From NCBI GenBank assembly GCA_902384525.1, contig CABMCA010000075.1, positions 1 to 34,328 on the forward strand: a stretch of 34,328 bases of DNA, given 5' to 3'. The translations under genes and the position numbers were made by a program. The DNA comes from an uncultured archaeon. GTDB taxonomy: Archaea > Halobacteriota > Methanosarcinia > Methanosarcinales > Methanoperedenaceae. Positions 1 to 9,536 of this stretch are shown in pieces. The notes beneath the pieces were generated by a model that saw only the letters and a program-made list of their open reading frames with translations, did no database searches and was not told the DNA's origin. Positions within the stretch are counted from its first letter, which is position 1. Each line of letters starts with the position of its first letter.

Positions 1-2
1 CG

Positions 3-3000
3 AATCTGGGTCTCTATTATCCGATGCAGGTAAGGTATACTGCCGTAATAGTGCCTCCAGGCGGTGGAGCGCCGATATGGCCTGTGGATACTCCCCCCGG
101 CATTGCCACCCAACCGGCAAACCAGATCACTGTAATTGGAGATACTGCAACATTCAGTGTTGCTGCAACCTCAACAGGAACTGCGCCGCTGTACTATCAG
201 TGGCAGAAGAACGGCGCGAATATTGATGGGGCATATAGCTCATCTTATACAATTCCGCCGGCTACAGAAGCAGATGATGGATCAGTATACCGGGTTGTGG
301 TGTCAAACAAGCTGGGCAGCATAACAAGTAATGGTTCTGTGCTCACACTTGTGCCGTCGATAAATCTCATCCAGAATCCTGGCTTTGAAGCAGGAAGCTC
401 GACCTCACTGACCAACTGGGCGAAATACCAGCTGAATGCCGGTGCGGCCTTAAGCAAAATAACTCCAGGCTATGAAGGAACCAGCGCTGCCAAACTTGCA
501 ATAACCAGTGTTGGAACGAATCCGGACATCCAGTTATACCAGACAGCGATACCTCTGGAACAGGGCAGATACCTGGAACCAAATACGCGCTATCGGCTGC
601 GTTTCGCTGCATATTCATCAAAAGGACATGATATGACAGTAAGGCTTGTCAGGGCAACTTCGCTTAATCTTAACTATGGACTGGATTATACTGCCAATCT
701 CAATACTTCCTGGCAGGTATTCACGACAGAGTTCAATACTACCAATTTCACAAGTAAAGTGAAAGACGGACGTTTGCAGTTCAGGCTTGGATCCTTTGCG
801 AAAGTTGGAGACAACTACTTCATAGATAATGTGAGCCTTGAGAAGGTGATCGCTGCGGTACCTCCGCAGATCGTGAGAAATGCTCCCAACGGTATGGATA
901 TCCCGGTGACAGCAGTTATTTCAGTGAATTTCAGCAAACTCATGAACCAGACCTCTGTGCAGTCGGCCTTCTCTACTTACCCTGCTATAACGGGTAGCTT
1001 TAGCTGGAGCGGGAATAAAATGACATTTACCCCGGTGAGCCTTAATTACAGCATGACCTACAATGTTACAATTGGGATTGCTGCTGCGGACCTTGCAGGG
1101 AATAATATGGCAATTCCATTTATATGGAACTTCACTACAATGGATCGGGCTCTAACATCTCCAAGCATCACAATACAGCCATCAGATCAGATCGTTAAAA
1201 CAGGAGATACAGCAACTTTCAGCGTAGTCGCCACGGGTACAGAGCCAATGATGTATCATTGGCAGAGAAATGGAGAAGATATCTCTGGAGCTACAAGTGC
1301 GACATATACAACGCCTTCTACCGCGTTAGCTGATAATGGTACTGCTTTCCGTGTCGTGGTATCGAACGCTGCAGGTAGTACCACGAGTAATAAAGCAACT
1401 CTGGTTGTTGTCCCATTACCGATTGCCCCAACAATCACAATGCAACCATCAAATCAGATGGTTAGTGAGGGAGAGGCAGCAACATTCAGTGTAGTCGCCA
1501 CAGGTACGGCACCGATAATATATCAATGGCAGAGAAATGGAGTAGATATCCCGGGAGCTACAAGTGCAACGTATACTATTCCCTCAACAGCCTTATCTGA
1601 CAGCGGCTCAACTTTCCGTGTCAATATAACAAACGCTGCAGGAAGCATAACAAGCAATGAGGTAACCTTGATTGTAGTACAGCGGTTATTAATTAACATT
1701 GAATCCCCGGCTGACGGAAGTATTGATACTACAGGCAATGTAGATGTTATAGTTACGCTTAGCAGGCAGGGGATAGCAATTCTTAACTGGGAAGGATTAA
1801 ACCAATCCATGATCCAGCAGGGAACAAGCTTCTATGTAAACAAAACCGGTCTTCTTAGCGGTAATTATAATTTCAGGGTATATGCAAGCGATTCAAATGG
1901 TATATCCAATATCTCAGAATCAAGAAGCATAACAGTGGATCGGAATGTAAGCTTATCATTTGAGGATATTATCGATACAACCACTTTTATTACTAACTCC
2001 ACAAGATCAATAACCTCACCTGGTGGAAATGTAGCAGTCACCATTTTTAACAATACCAATGCCTCTGTTAATAATTCAGCCGTAACATCAATTTCAATTG
2101 ATTCCCTGGCCAAAATAAACTCGACATTTGTAGCAAATTTGGGCAGCGATAAGCTGATCGGTGAAAATATTACTCTCGGTCCGGAAGGTGCTATTTTCAA
2201 CCCGGATATACAAATAAGGTTCAATTATTCAGGAGCGCAGCTCACAGCAGCAGGAATTGGCTCTGTATCTCAATTAAGGATCAAGTTTTATAACAAAACC
2301 ACTAATTCATGGGATGTGTTAACACCTTACACCCTATATCAAAATGGAAGTGATGGATATCTCATTGCAAATGCCAGCCACTTCAGTACTTTTGCACTGA
2401 TTGGAGTCCCCGCATCGTCAACCGGCGGCACAAAATGCTGTACCGATAGTAACAGCGGAAGCGGTGGAAGTAGCAGTAGCATTGGTGGCGGCGGTGGCGG
2501 TGGATCGTCAGGTGAAGATTACACCAACATCGAAATGATAGAGAAATATGATATGCAAATATCAAAAGATGTTCTTACCTCTTATAGATTCACTCATGCG
2601 AAGAATCCCGTAATGTTCGTCAACATAACAGGTAACACCAGTCTTGGCATAATCACAGCATCGATAGAAGGATTAAAAAATACCTCAACCCTCGTGAAAG
2701 TCTCGCCTGAGGGGCTTGTTTATAGGAACGCAAACATCTGGGTTGGAACTGCAGGCTTTGCTTCACCAAAGAACATCAAGGAAGCACTCATCAAATTCAG
2801 GATAGACAATGCATGGATGAGCACAAACGGTGTTTCCGCAAGCGATATAGTGCTAATGAAATGGGACGGTAAGAGCTGGATAAAGCTTGAGACAAAAGTA
2901 TTGTCAAAAGACGACACCAACTCATACTTTGAAGGGAAGACAAATGCTTTCTCAGAATTTGCAATAGTTGCAAAGACCGCACCGATAGCAAAACCTGCGG

Positions 3001-3134
3001 TCACAACGACTCCAGCTGAAACACCAAAGATCACAGCAACAGGGTCACCTGAGCCTACAAAAAAGGCGCCAGGGTTCGGGATTGTTCTTGCGCTTGTGGG
3101 ATTGACGGCGTTAGCTTTAAGAAAGAGAAGCTGA
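3..3134 (+). CDS. Ig-repeat surface protein with PGF-CTERM sorting tail (5' end outside window)
   Basis: The frame is open from base 3, so the ATG at 24 is probably internal and the N-terminus with its signal peptide lies outside the window. Numbering from that ATG: Ig-like domain about 25-108; a beta-sandwich resembling carbohydrate-binding modules (opening NPGFEAG) about 112-275; an SbsA/Big_5-like Ig domain about 280-375; two near-identical Ig-like domains about 381-466 and 470-556; another Ig-like domain to about 640; a Gly/Ser linker near 805-835; a PGF-pre-PGF-type domain about 836-985; a Thr/Pro stretch; then a PGF motif at 1016, a hydrophobic helix and a basic tail. The family rule is that archaeosortase A removes this tail and the protein is lipid-anchored in the S-layer. 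A candidate archaeosortase lies at about 31.3-32.1 kb. Role is likely cell-surface adhesion or glycan binding; the ligand is unknown. Confidence 0.9.
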   Translation, partial: NLGLYYPMQVRYTAVIVPPGGGAPIWPVDTPPGIATQPANQITVIGDTATFSVAATSTGTAPLYYQWQKNGANIDGAYSSSYTIPPATEADDGSVYRVVVSNKLGSITSNGSVLTLVPSINLIQNPGFEAGSSTSLTNWAKYQLNAGAALSKITPGYEGTSAAKLAITSVGTNPDIQLYQTAIPLEQGRYLEPNTRYRLRFAAYSSKGHDMTVRLVRATSLNLNYGLDYTANLNTSWQVFTTEFNTTNFTSKVKDGRLQFRLGSFAKVGDNYFIDNVSLEKVIAAVPPQIVRNAPNGMDIPVTAVISVNFSKLMNQTSVQSAFSTYPAITGSFSWSGNKMTFTPVSLNYSMTYNVTIGIAAADLAGNNMAIPFIWNFTTMDRALTSPSITIQPSDQIVKTGDTATFSVVATGTEPMMYHWQRNGEDISGATSATYTTPSTALADNGTAFRVVVSNAAGSTTSNKATLVVVPLPIAPTITMQPSNQMVSEGEAATFSVVATGTAPIIYQWQRNGVDIPGATSATYTIPSTALSDSGSTFRVNITNAAGSITSNEVTLIVVQRLLINIESPADGSIDTTGNVDVIVTLSRQGIAILNWEGLNQSMIQQGTSFYVNKTGLLSGNYNFRVYASDSNGISNISESRSITVDRNVSLSFEDIIDTTTFITNSTRSITSPGGNVAVTIFNNTNASVNNSAVTSISIDSLAKINSTFVANLGSDKLIGENITLGPEGAIFNPDIQIRFNYSGAQLTAAGIGSVSQLRIKFYNKTTNSWDVLTPYTLYQNGSDGYLIANASHFSTFALIGVPASSTGGTKCCTDSNSGSGGSSSSIGGGGGGGSSGEDYTNIEMIEKYDMQISKDVLTSYRFTHAKNPVMFVNITGNTSLGIITASIEGLKNTSTLVKVSPEGLVYRNANIWVGTAGFASPKNIKEALIKFRIDNAWMSTNGVSASDIVLMKWDGKSWIKLETKVLSKDDTNSYFEGKTNAFSEFAIVAKTAPIAKPAVTTTPAETPKITATGSPEPTKKAPGFGIVLALVGLTALALRKRS
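1165..1680 (+). repeat. Tandem duplication of an Ig-like domain within the surface protein
   Basis: Two adjacent units (about 1165-1425 and 1432-1680) are highly similar at the DNA level, sharing stretches such as AGTGTAGTCGCCAC with one or two changes and the encoded YxWQRNG and GATSATYT motifs. A third, more diverged copy lies at about 95-350. The closeness of the two adjacent units suggests recent duplication or gene conversion. Confidence 0.75.
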
Positions 3135-3158
3135 TAGCTCTCTTTTTTTCATTTTTTT
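3124..3158 (+). terminator. Hairpin plus T-tract terminator
   Basis: AGAG-A-AGCT pairs with AGCT-CTCT around a GAT loop (3124-3143), with the stop codon inside it. T-runs follow at 3143-3149 and 3152-3158. This fits archaeal T-tract termination of the surface-protein gene. It lies between convergent genes, so it may also serve the gene on the other strand. Confidence 0.55.
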
Positions 3159-3203
3159 AAATCATTTCTATCTAAAAACATTCAATCACCTCTAGATTTA
3201 TTA

Positions 3204-4211
3204 TCAAATCCCAAGATACATTTTCTGGAAGAGTTTTGAAAATATCCTGCTGCATGCGGCCTTTTTGATGGTTCCGGGAACAATATTATCAAGAAGTGGC
3301 GTTTGCAGATTAAGCAGCCACCTGTATCTGTTCTTACTCTTATTTACAATATCACTGTATTCAATAAGGCCATCTTTTAACTTTTTATGACCGTCTATTA
3401 TACCCTGGACGATCCCTGCACAGTCCCTTGCGAAGTTTATCGCGGGGCGTATTCCTTCACTCGTCGTTGGCGGCGCCATACCTGCAGAATCACCGACCAT
3501 GAATAGATTATCTACAACAGGTTCACGAAGGCCGAATGGAATATAACCGCCATGGGTTTTTGAAATTTCATGACAAAGTGTTCTTGTGAATCCGCGAAGT
3601 TGTGGCAGGATCTGGGTTTTCCCTGCATAACTTGCCACTCCAATGCGGGATTTTTTTCCTGCCGGAAATATCCAGGCTGCGCCCTGTCCTATGATCTTCG
3701 GATCAACAAAAAAATGTAAGCTGTCATTCGTATAATCCACCTCTGATTCCAGGCCGAATGCAAGATTTCTTTTGTCAACATAATCCTGCCTGAGGGAACT
3801 GGCAAGGACTGCTCTCCAGCCCGTACAATCAAGAATACATTGTGAACTGAAATTTCCCGAATCTGTAAAAACCACATCTCCCGCAACACCTTTCACCGAT
3901 GCTTTCAGGGTTTTCACTTTTAAGCGCTGCCCTATTATTTTGCAGAATTTTTCATAATCAAATGTACTGATAGGCTCGATCAATTCAACTTTTTTTTCAT
4001 CAGGAATATGCAGCGTAAGTGTGTCAAATTCCTGCAGTATCGAGCTTTTGCACCCTGAATCTTCTAATACTGATGTGAAAGTTGCGCACGCTGAGGTCTG
4101 CCGTGTTCCGATTTCCTTCCTGTCTAAGAGAAGTATATCCCCTTCCAGACTATCGGCAGCCGCAAGTCCTGCAAAACTTGCCCCGGCAATTATTGCGTCA
4201 TATTCATGCAT
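3204..4211 (-). CDS. Geranylgeranyl reductase-family FAD-dependent oxidoreductase
   Basis: A 335-residue flavoprotein. The N-terminus carries the dinucleotide-binding fold GASFAGLAAA; a mid-protein DCTGW and a C-terminal GDSAGMAPPTTSEGIRPAI match the second FAD-contacting motif of the geranylgeranyl reductase / digeranylgeranylglycerophospholipid reductase family. These enzymes reduce isoprenoid double bonds, in archaea mainly those of the membrane lipid side chains. The protein is shorter than typical lipid-saturating GGRs (about 390-400 aa), so a different isoprenoid or quinone substrate is possible. The ATG at 4211 has no clear Shine-Dalgarno, and an AT-rich TATA-like stretch lies about 26-35 bases upstream, suggesting a leaderless mRNA. 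It is divergent from the phosphoesterase gene. Confidence 0.8.
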   Translation of the reverse strand: MHEYDAIIAGASFAGLAAADSLEGDILLLDRKEIGTRQTSACATFTSVLEDSGCKSSILQEFDTLTLHIPDEKKVELIEPISTFDYEKFCKIIGQRLKVKTLKASVKGVAGDVVFTDSGNFSSQCILDCTGWRAVLASSLRQDYVDKRNLAFGLESEVDYTNDSLHFFVDPKIIGQGAAWIFPAGKKSRIGVASYAGKTQILPQLRGFTRTLCHEISKTHGGYIPFGLREPVVDNLFMVGDSAGMAPPTTSEGIRPAINFARDCAGIVQGIIDGHKKLKDGLIEYSDIVNKSKNRYRWLLNLQTPLLDNIVPGTIKKAACSRIFSKLFQKMYLGI

Positions 4212-4300
4212 ATTATTGGGATTATTAATTTATTGATTAATATTTTTTTGCATTTTATCTTTCTCTTTTTGACTATTACCTGGCAAGAAATTAGGTGAAA

Positions 4301-4310
4301 ACTATATATG
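4301..4310 (+). promoter_or_regulatory. TATA box with upstream purine-rich BRE
   Basis: ACTATATATG preceded by GGTGAAA forms a BRE/TATA pair about 65 bases before the ATG at 4374. It lies in the divergent spacer between the reductase and the phosphoesterase. Confidence 0.5.
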
Positions 4311-4373
4311 CACTACATTAATTATATGCCCATCCGGAATATCAATTAATTATGTCAAATAATGGATAAATAA

Positions 4374-5171
4374 ATGACAGTAACCCCTATTTTGAACGAA
4401 CCCGCACTTGTCGTCAAGAACACTATAAAAGTTCTTGTGATCGCGGATGTTCATCTTGGCATCGAATGGGAGCTTTATCACAAGGGGTTCTCGATCCCCA
4501 GCCAGGTGGAAAAAAGAACGAAGCGCATATGTGAGTATCTTGAAAATATGAAGCCGGACCGGATCGTGCTTCTTGGGGATATCAAACATAATGTACCACG
4601 TACATCATGGCAGGAAAAAAAAGAAATACCCGATTTTCTCGAAACAATAGCAGCTTATGCGCCTATTGATATCGTACCCGGGAATCATGATGGGGATATT
4701 GAGGAGCTGATTACCGGAAATGTTACGGTGCACGACATGCGGGGTTTTGTGCTTGACGGCGCAGGTTATTTTCACGGTCATACCTGGCCTGTTGTAGAGT
4801 TGTTATCTGCAAAATACGTGGTGGTGTCCCATAACCATCCCTCTGTAAGGCTCACGGATTCATTGGGGCATACTGTTTCTGAAAAGGTGTGGATAAGGAC
4901 GCATTTTATCGAGAAATCCATTCGAGATCATTATGGGGATATTGAGTGGACTAACCCTGAAGTAATAATTATGCCTGCATTTAACGAACTGTGCGGAGGG
5001 ATACCGTTCAATGAGTCCATACATGAGGATTTACTGGGGCCTGTTTTTGCCAACCATGCCATCGAGCTTGAAAATGCAAGGGCGTTTTTGCTTGACGGGA
5101 CAGATCTTGGAACGATAGGAAATATCAAGAAGCTGGGGATAACGCGAAGGAGAAGGAAGAGAAGAAAGTGA
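4374..5171 (+). CDS. SbcD/Mre11-related archaeal metallophosphoesterase
   Basis: 265 residues with the calcineurin-like metallophosphoesterase motifs in order: DVHLG (D25, H27), GDIKH (D69), GNHDGD (N104-D106), then HGH (134-136) and SHNHPS (H153, H155), which supply the two-metal site. Length and motif set fit the archaeal family of putative phosphoesterases related to SbcD/Mre11 (TIGR00024 type), not Mre11 itself, which has an extra capping domain. The substrate is not established; a nucleic acid role is inferred from similarity. The C-terminus is strikingly basic (RRRRKRRK), consistent with nucleic acid contact. It appears to be a single gene with its own promoter. Confidence 0.88.
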   Translation: MTVTPILNEPALVVKNTIKVLVIADVHLGIEWELYHKGFSIPSQVEKRTKRICEYLENMKPDRIVLLGDIKHNVPRTSWQEKKEIPDFLETIAAYAPIDIVPGNHDGDIEELITGNVTVHDMRGFVLDGAGYFHGHTWPVVELLSAKYVVVSHNHPSVRLTDSLGHTVSEKVWIRTHFIEKSIRDHYGDIEWTNPEVIIMPAFNELCGGIPFNESIHEDLLGPVFANHAIELENARAFLLDGTDLGTIGNIKKLGITRRRRKRRK

Positions 5172-5190
5172 CTTCTCTCGATGGAGATAT

Positions 5191-5198
5191 TTTAAATA
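5191..5198 (+). promoter_or_regulatory. TATA box of the DUF362 fusion gene
   Basis: TTTAAATA lies about 40 bases before the ATG at 5235. A strong GGGG Shine-Dalgarno (about 5225-5228) follows in the short leader. Confidence 0.45.
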
Positions 5199-5234
5199 TG
5201 AGTAGAACCTTTTCATCGGAAAAAGGGGATAAAA

Positions 5235-7430
5235 ATGAGTTTCTTACTAGACCCACCAATGCTGTTCGTTATAGGTGTATTGCTATATTTTTTAGGCAAT
5301 AAACTTGGATTTGAAAGGCTTGCAAAAATTACAATCGGCTTCCTTGTCGTTACTGCATTTATCCTGTTCAGTCTCTTGCTTTATGCAGATATTTTCCGTT
5401 GCATATTCCCGATAGTATGCAATAACATGAGCGGATCAGAATTCATGTTCCATTCGGATATTACAGGCATCTACAAGAAAGATGTTCCGCTGCTTGTGGT
5501 CATCGTGCTATTTGCATTGTATCCTGTCTGGATTTATCTTGGATATGCAAGTGCGCTTTTACTTACAAAACGAAGGAGATATTCTAAAGAGCTCTATTCT
5601 TATAATGATGTGAAAAGCAGAAAAAAACCTGCAAGCTCAAAATACTCTATTGTGCGATATCCCGATATAAAACAAGGAATAAATGATCCGCAGAATGCCA
5701 CCAGAGCTGCTGTTGATTCCCTTGGGGGAATGAAGAATTTCGTTAAAACCGGAGATAAAGTCCTTATCAAAGTGAATGTATGCGGAGGTGTGCCGGAATT
5801 AAAGGGAACCTATACAACAAAGGAAGTTGCAGGTGTTGTTGTGGATATGGTCCGCGAAGCAGGTGGTGAACCTTTCATCTGCGATGCTGACATGGTATGG
5901 ACAAAATTCTGGCCTAATGCAAAAGCAGAGGGATGGATAGAGTGGGCAAAGCAAAAAAATGTAAACATTGTTAATCTTTCTGATACGAAAATCGTGAATT
6001 TTGACTTTGGCGAAGATAATATGATGCCAGTAGAAAGGGTCTCAAAAGAGATCCTGGATTCTGATGTGATAATATCCATACCTGCGATGAAGACCCATAT
6101 GATGACAGGTGTGACGCTTGGGATGAAAAACATGTATGGAACTTTGCCTGAGATCGATAAGGCGCGATATCATAAGATCGGGATAGATGAAGTTATTTAT
6201 TATGTCAACAAAGCCTTCACCCCAAACCTGACAATAATCGACGGCAGTATTGGCGGTGAAACTGTAGGGCCCCTGTCGTGCGATTCTGTGGATTATCACA
6301 CTATTATCACCTCCAACGATGTAGTAACAGCCGACTCAATAGCTGCACAAATGATGGGCTTTTCAGACCCGATAGCGGATATCAGGCACATCCAGCTTGC
6401 CCATGAAAATGGAGTAGGTGATGCATCGCCAAGATTCGACCCTTCAATACTTCCGTATCAGCACAGTTCGGATATGAAATGGAAACGGCCGGATCCCGAT
6501 GTTGCAAAATTCTATGTATGGGGCACTCATGCATTGCTGAAGTTACCGGGTTGGGATTCTGTATTTAGCATTTGTTCCGATTTCTTTTTATATGATGCAG
6601 CAAGATTGCCAATCCTGAAATATTTCACGCCGGCCTTATTGCAGATAGTTAATGATGTCGCCAGCTGGTCACTGGGAAAGAAGCCGGATTCACCTGAAAA
6701 TAAAAAGAGAAGGGATATAAACCTGGGGATTTTTTCAATCCTTACATTGATGTCACTTTTTGGCTTTGTTTCTGGTGGATATCTGATGAAATCTTCACTA
6801 TACTTCAGCCTTGGATTTTTATTTTCAATTATTTCTGCAGGTTGGTTTGCCACAAGAATGAAAACAAAGCATTTTGTGGCGATCTCTTTAACATCGATCC
6901 TTATTTCGTTCCTGATAGAACGTTATACAACCCTTGCCGGAATGTGGCGTTATTTAGACAATGCAACGCCCCCGGTTTTTGCCCTGTTTTCAACGCCATT
7001 GTTAGTGATCACGATCATTGGTTTTTCTGATTTCTTAAGAAAAGTCTTTTCGTATGTTGAATTGAGCGGATCAAAACTCAGAAATATTCCATTTGTCCTG
7101 ATGCTGGTCGGGCTTGTGGCATTTATGCAATTTGAAGGATATTTAACGATCATTTCTAATGAAGTTATCGCTATTTATTCAGCATTTGCAATTTTAGGTA
7201 TATTCTATAATAATAAACAAACCCTGGATTGGAATCTGGCTGTAGCATCAGTCACTATTGGAATAAGCGGCACTATGGAGCTTCTGGGATCTTCTTCAGG
7301 TCTGTGGGGTTATCATTTTTCCGAAACGATGCCAGTGTTTTTGATCATGGGCTGGACAATGAATGTGTGGGCAGCATGTGCAATAGCGCAAATTTTTGGA
7401 ATAAATTTCAAAGAGGCGATTGCAGATTGA
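5235..7430 (+). CDS. DUF362 domain embedded between membrane segments
   Basis: 731 residues. Residues 1-110 hold about three hydrophobic segments and a basic KRRR stop-transfer patch. Residues about 135-400 form a DUF362 domain, recognisable from KVNVCGG, an ADMVW region, IPAMKTHMMTGVTLGMKNMYG and IIDGSIGGE. From about 490 to the end come six to seven predicted helices, with aromatic/acidic motifs such as ERYTTLAGMWRY and GLWGYHF that loosely recall lycopene-cyclase-like membrane folds. DUF362 proteins are often paired with ferredoxin domains and their chemistry is unknown. The start is supported by GGGG about seven bases upstream. The next gene begins 16 bases downstream, so the two are probably co-transcribed. 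No function can be assigned; a membrane-bound redox or lipid enzyme is only a guess. Confidence 0.82.
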   Translation: MSFLLDPPMLFVIGVLLYFLGNKLGFERLAKITIGFLVVTAFILFSLLLYADIFRCIFPIVCNNMSGSEFMFHSDITGIYKKDVPLLVVIVLFALYPVWIYLGYASALLLTKRRRYSKELYSYNDVKSRKKPASSKYSIVRYPDIKQGINDPQNATRAAVDSLGGMKNFVKTGDKVLIKVNVCGGVPELKGTYTTKEVAGVVVDMVREAGGEPFICDADMVWTKFWPNAKAEGWIEWAKQKNVNIVNLSDTKIVNFDFGEDNMMPVERVSKEILDSDVIISIPAMKTHMMTGVTLGMKNMYGTLPEIDKARYHKIGIDEVIYYVNKAFTPNLTIIDGSIGGETVGPLSCDSVDYHTIITSNDVVTADSIAAQMMGFSDPIADIRHIQLAHENGVGDASPRFDPSILPYQHSSDMKWKRPDPDVAKFYVWGTHALLKLPGWDSVFSICSDFFLYDAARLPILKYFTPALLQIVNDVASWSLGKKPDSPENKKRRDINLGIFSILTLMSLFGFVSGGYLMKSSLYFSLGFLFSIISAGWFATRMKTKHFVAISLTSILISFLIERYTTLAGMWRYLDNATPPVFALFSTPLLVITIIGFSDFLRKVFSYVELSGSKLRNIPFVLMLVGLVAFMQFEGYLTIISNEVIAIYSAFAILGIFYNNKQTLDWNLAVASVTIGISGTMELLGSSSGLWGYHFSETMPVFLIMGWTMNVWAACAIAQIFGINFKEAIAD

Positions 7431-7446
7431 AAAGGGGCTTAGAGAA

Positions 7447-9420
7447 ATGCACATTACCAAACAAAATCCAAATCAAAATACATCATTCGATCTCGACAAG
7501 AGTCACCTTTTCTGGTGCCATAAATGCAATATCCCCTTACTGGAAGCTCAATGCGGGATATGCAGGGAAAAAGGGTCAGAGGTTGACCTATCCCCACCCG
7601 GGGATGTTCGTTTTGCTTCACCCTATGAAAAAAACATAATCAATGACCTGATCTCAAAATCTTTTGGTGAAAATCCCATTTCTGAAAAACTTATCCTTTT
7701 GAATAAAATCCCTGGTGAAGATAAAACCGATGAAATAATCGTGGACGGGCTTCATTTCGGGATATTGAGATTCGATATGAAAGAGCTTGCCTTCAAGCTT
7801 GACCTGATGGTCGATGGAGCGTGTGTGCTTATTGATTCTGGAATAAGTAAAAAACTCGTAAAGATCTCATCCGGCGGGAGGCACCTTAGCGGGAAAAACC
7901 TGGATGGAACGCAAGTTATCGAATGTTCTGGTGATATCATAAAAGGGGACACCGTACTTGTAACAGGTAAGAACCTTTGCGGATTCGGGATAGCATACAG
8001 GGGCAGCACAGAGATGAAGACCCCGGGGCAATCGTTAAAGATAAAAAAAATCGGATCAGGAAAAGTATCTTTTTTGCCAGGAAAACCGCGGCTTGAAGAT
8101 GTCATCCGGGCAAATGCGCCTCACATGAAACGGCTTGTTAAGGACGCTGTCAATACCATAAAGGGAATTGCCAACCAGGAAGAATTCAGGGATTCACCTG
8201 TTTATGTTTCATTTTCAGGGGGCAAAGACAGCCTGACCACGCTTGATCTTACCCGCAGCGCTGTGAAAAAACCAATAAAAGTGTTCTTTGCAAATACCGG
8301 CATCGAGTTCCCGGAAACTGTTGAATTCGCACGTAGATTCTGCAAGGAAAACAATATCGATCTTATTGAAATCAATGTAAATGAAGCATTCTGGAAGAAT
8401 CTTCCGGATTTCGGGCCGCCTGCGAAGGATTTCAGGTGGTGCTGCAAGGTCTGCAAGCTGGCCCCTATTAACTCAGTAATAGAGGAGTGCACGCGCACAG
8501 GTAAAAAGTGCCTTACCATTGATGGGAAAAGGAAATATGAATCATTCACACGCTCACGGATCGCCCCAAAAGAAGAGAATCCGTTCATTCCTGGCCAGGT
8601 GAGCGTGTTCCCGATCCGGAACTGGCGTGCTATCGAAGTCTGGCTTTATATTTTTTATCGTAAACTTGAATATAATCCCCTTTATGACGAGGGTTTTGAG
8701 CGTGTTGGGTGCTGGCTTTGCCCTGCAGAACTGAGTGCAGAATATTACAGGTTCGGCCAGCTGCACCCTGAACTTTTTATACGGTGGAAAGAATATCTTT
8801 TGAATTGGGCAAAGGACTACGGTCTGGACGAGGCGTTTGTCACGCATGGGTTCTGGCGCTGGAAAACACTTCCTCCAAAGATGATCCGTCTTGCTGAAGA
8901 ACTCAAAATAAATACGAAATTGGAGCCTAAGAAAGAAGAATTCGGGATTATAGTGACAGGCGGAATTTCGCCGTGTAAGACAGGCGGATATACAATGGAA
9001 GGAAATATCACAGGACTTTTGCCCCGGGAAGCGCAAAATATCGCAAATATCCTGGGTGAAAAAGTTTTTTCAGAAGATCTCGGTGTGTTGTTGATCAATA
9101 CAAAAGATGGGAATGTCAGGATATTCTCATCAGGGCACATTTCTGTTAATGCGCCGGGAGATGAGAATGCACGATCTGTTTTTGAAAATACTGCAAAGCA
9201 GCTGATAAGAGTAAAAAAGTGTACAAAATGTGGTGTATGTTTGAAAGTCTGTCCTGTCAATGCCATTGTTCTTGAGCCGGACCTTAAAATCGGAAAAGTT
9301 TGCACCAGATGCGGTAAATGCACTGAATCATGCGTAGTCGTCAAATATTTTGACAGGATATTGCCAGATTTCAGGCATAAAAATGCAGAGCGATTTTCGA
9401 GGTCAAATACGATTCGATAA
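7447..9420 (+). CDS. PAPS-reductase-like protein with zinc ribbon, PUA-like and 2x[4Fe-4S] domains
   Basis: 657 residues. A zinc ribbon (C24, C27, C36, C39) is followed by a PUA-like RNA-binding region (about 150-215) and an ATP-pyrophosphatase of the PAPS reductase family with the PP-loop SGGKDS near residue 258. Cysteine pairs WCCKVC and CWLC surround the active centre. A further domain spans about 500-575. The C-terminus is a ferredoxin with CxxCxxCxxxCP (from about 589) and CxxCxxCxxxC (from about 619). The order resembles the uncharacterised methanogen family typified by MJ0066-like proteins; PUA plus PP-loop suggests RNA or sulfur-transfer chemistry rather than assimilatory sulfate reduction. 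I chose ATG 7447 because GGGG lies nine bases before it; an in-frame TTG at 7420 overlaps the previous gene. Confidence 0.88.
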   Translation: MHITKQNPNQNTSFDLDKSHLFWCHKCNIPLLEAQCGICREKGSEVDLSPPGDVRFASPYEKNIINDLISKSFGENPISEKLILLNKIPGEDKTDEIIVDGLHFGILRFDMKELAFKLDLMVDGACVLIDSGISKKLVKISSGGRHLSGKNLDGTQVIECSGDIIKGDTVLVTGKNLCGFGIAYRGSTEMKTPGQSLKIKKIGSGKVSFLPGKPRLEDVIRANAPHMKRLVKDAVNTIKGIANQEEFRDSPVYVSFSGGKDSLTTLDLTRSAVKKPIKVFFANTGIEFPETVEFARRFCKENNIDLIEINVNEAFWKNLPDFGPPAKDFRWCCKVCKLAPINSVIEECTRTGKKCLTIDGKRKYESFTRSRIAPKEENPFIPGQVSVFPIRNWRAIEVWLYIFYRKLEYNPLYDEGFERVGCWLCPAELSAEYYRFGQLHPELFIRWKEYLLNWAKDYGLDEAFVTHGFWRWKTLPPKMIRLAEELKINTKLEPKKEEFGIIVTGGISPCKTGGYTMEGNITGLLPREAQNIANILGEKVFSEDLGVLLINTKDGNVRIFSSGHISVNAPGDENARSVFENTAKQLIRVKKCTKCGVCLKVCPVNAIVLEPDLKIGKVCTRCGKCTESCVVVKYFDRILPDFRHKNAERFSRSNTIR

Positions 9421-9480
9421 TCTATTTACCGGATTATAGGGCGATTTTTCTACTGTATAAACTTTTTTTTAATACTAAAC

Positions 9481-9488
9481 TATAAATA
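9481..9488 (+). promoter_or_regulatory. TATA box for the KaiC-Roadblock-FIST cluster
   Basis: TATAAATA lies 56 bases before the ATG at 9537, in a T-rich spacer. GAGGTTGA at about 9522-9529 is the ribosome binding site. Confidence 0.55.
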
Positions 9489-9536
9489 TTCTCCAAAGCA
9501 TACTGTAGAACATTATAATGATGAGGTTGAAGTATT

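Noticed and set aside
3322-3420. GTT/ATT-rich stretches that could suggest a CRISPR leader
   Set aside because: No regularly spaced repeats follow; it is inside the reductase gene.
7229-7639. Plus-strand 136-codon frame across the DUF362/PAPS-reductase junction
   Set aside because: Overlaps two well-supported genes in another frame and shows no domain.
8554-9344. Long minus-strand frames of 160 and 175 codons inside the PAPS-reductase-like gene
   Set aside because: Antisense shadows of a strongly supported gene with intact motifs.
7447-9420. True assimilatory PAPS reductase (CysH)
   Set aside because: The extra zinc ribbon, PUA-like region and ferredoxin tail, and the absence of sulfate-activation genes nearby, do not fit CysH.
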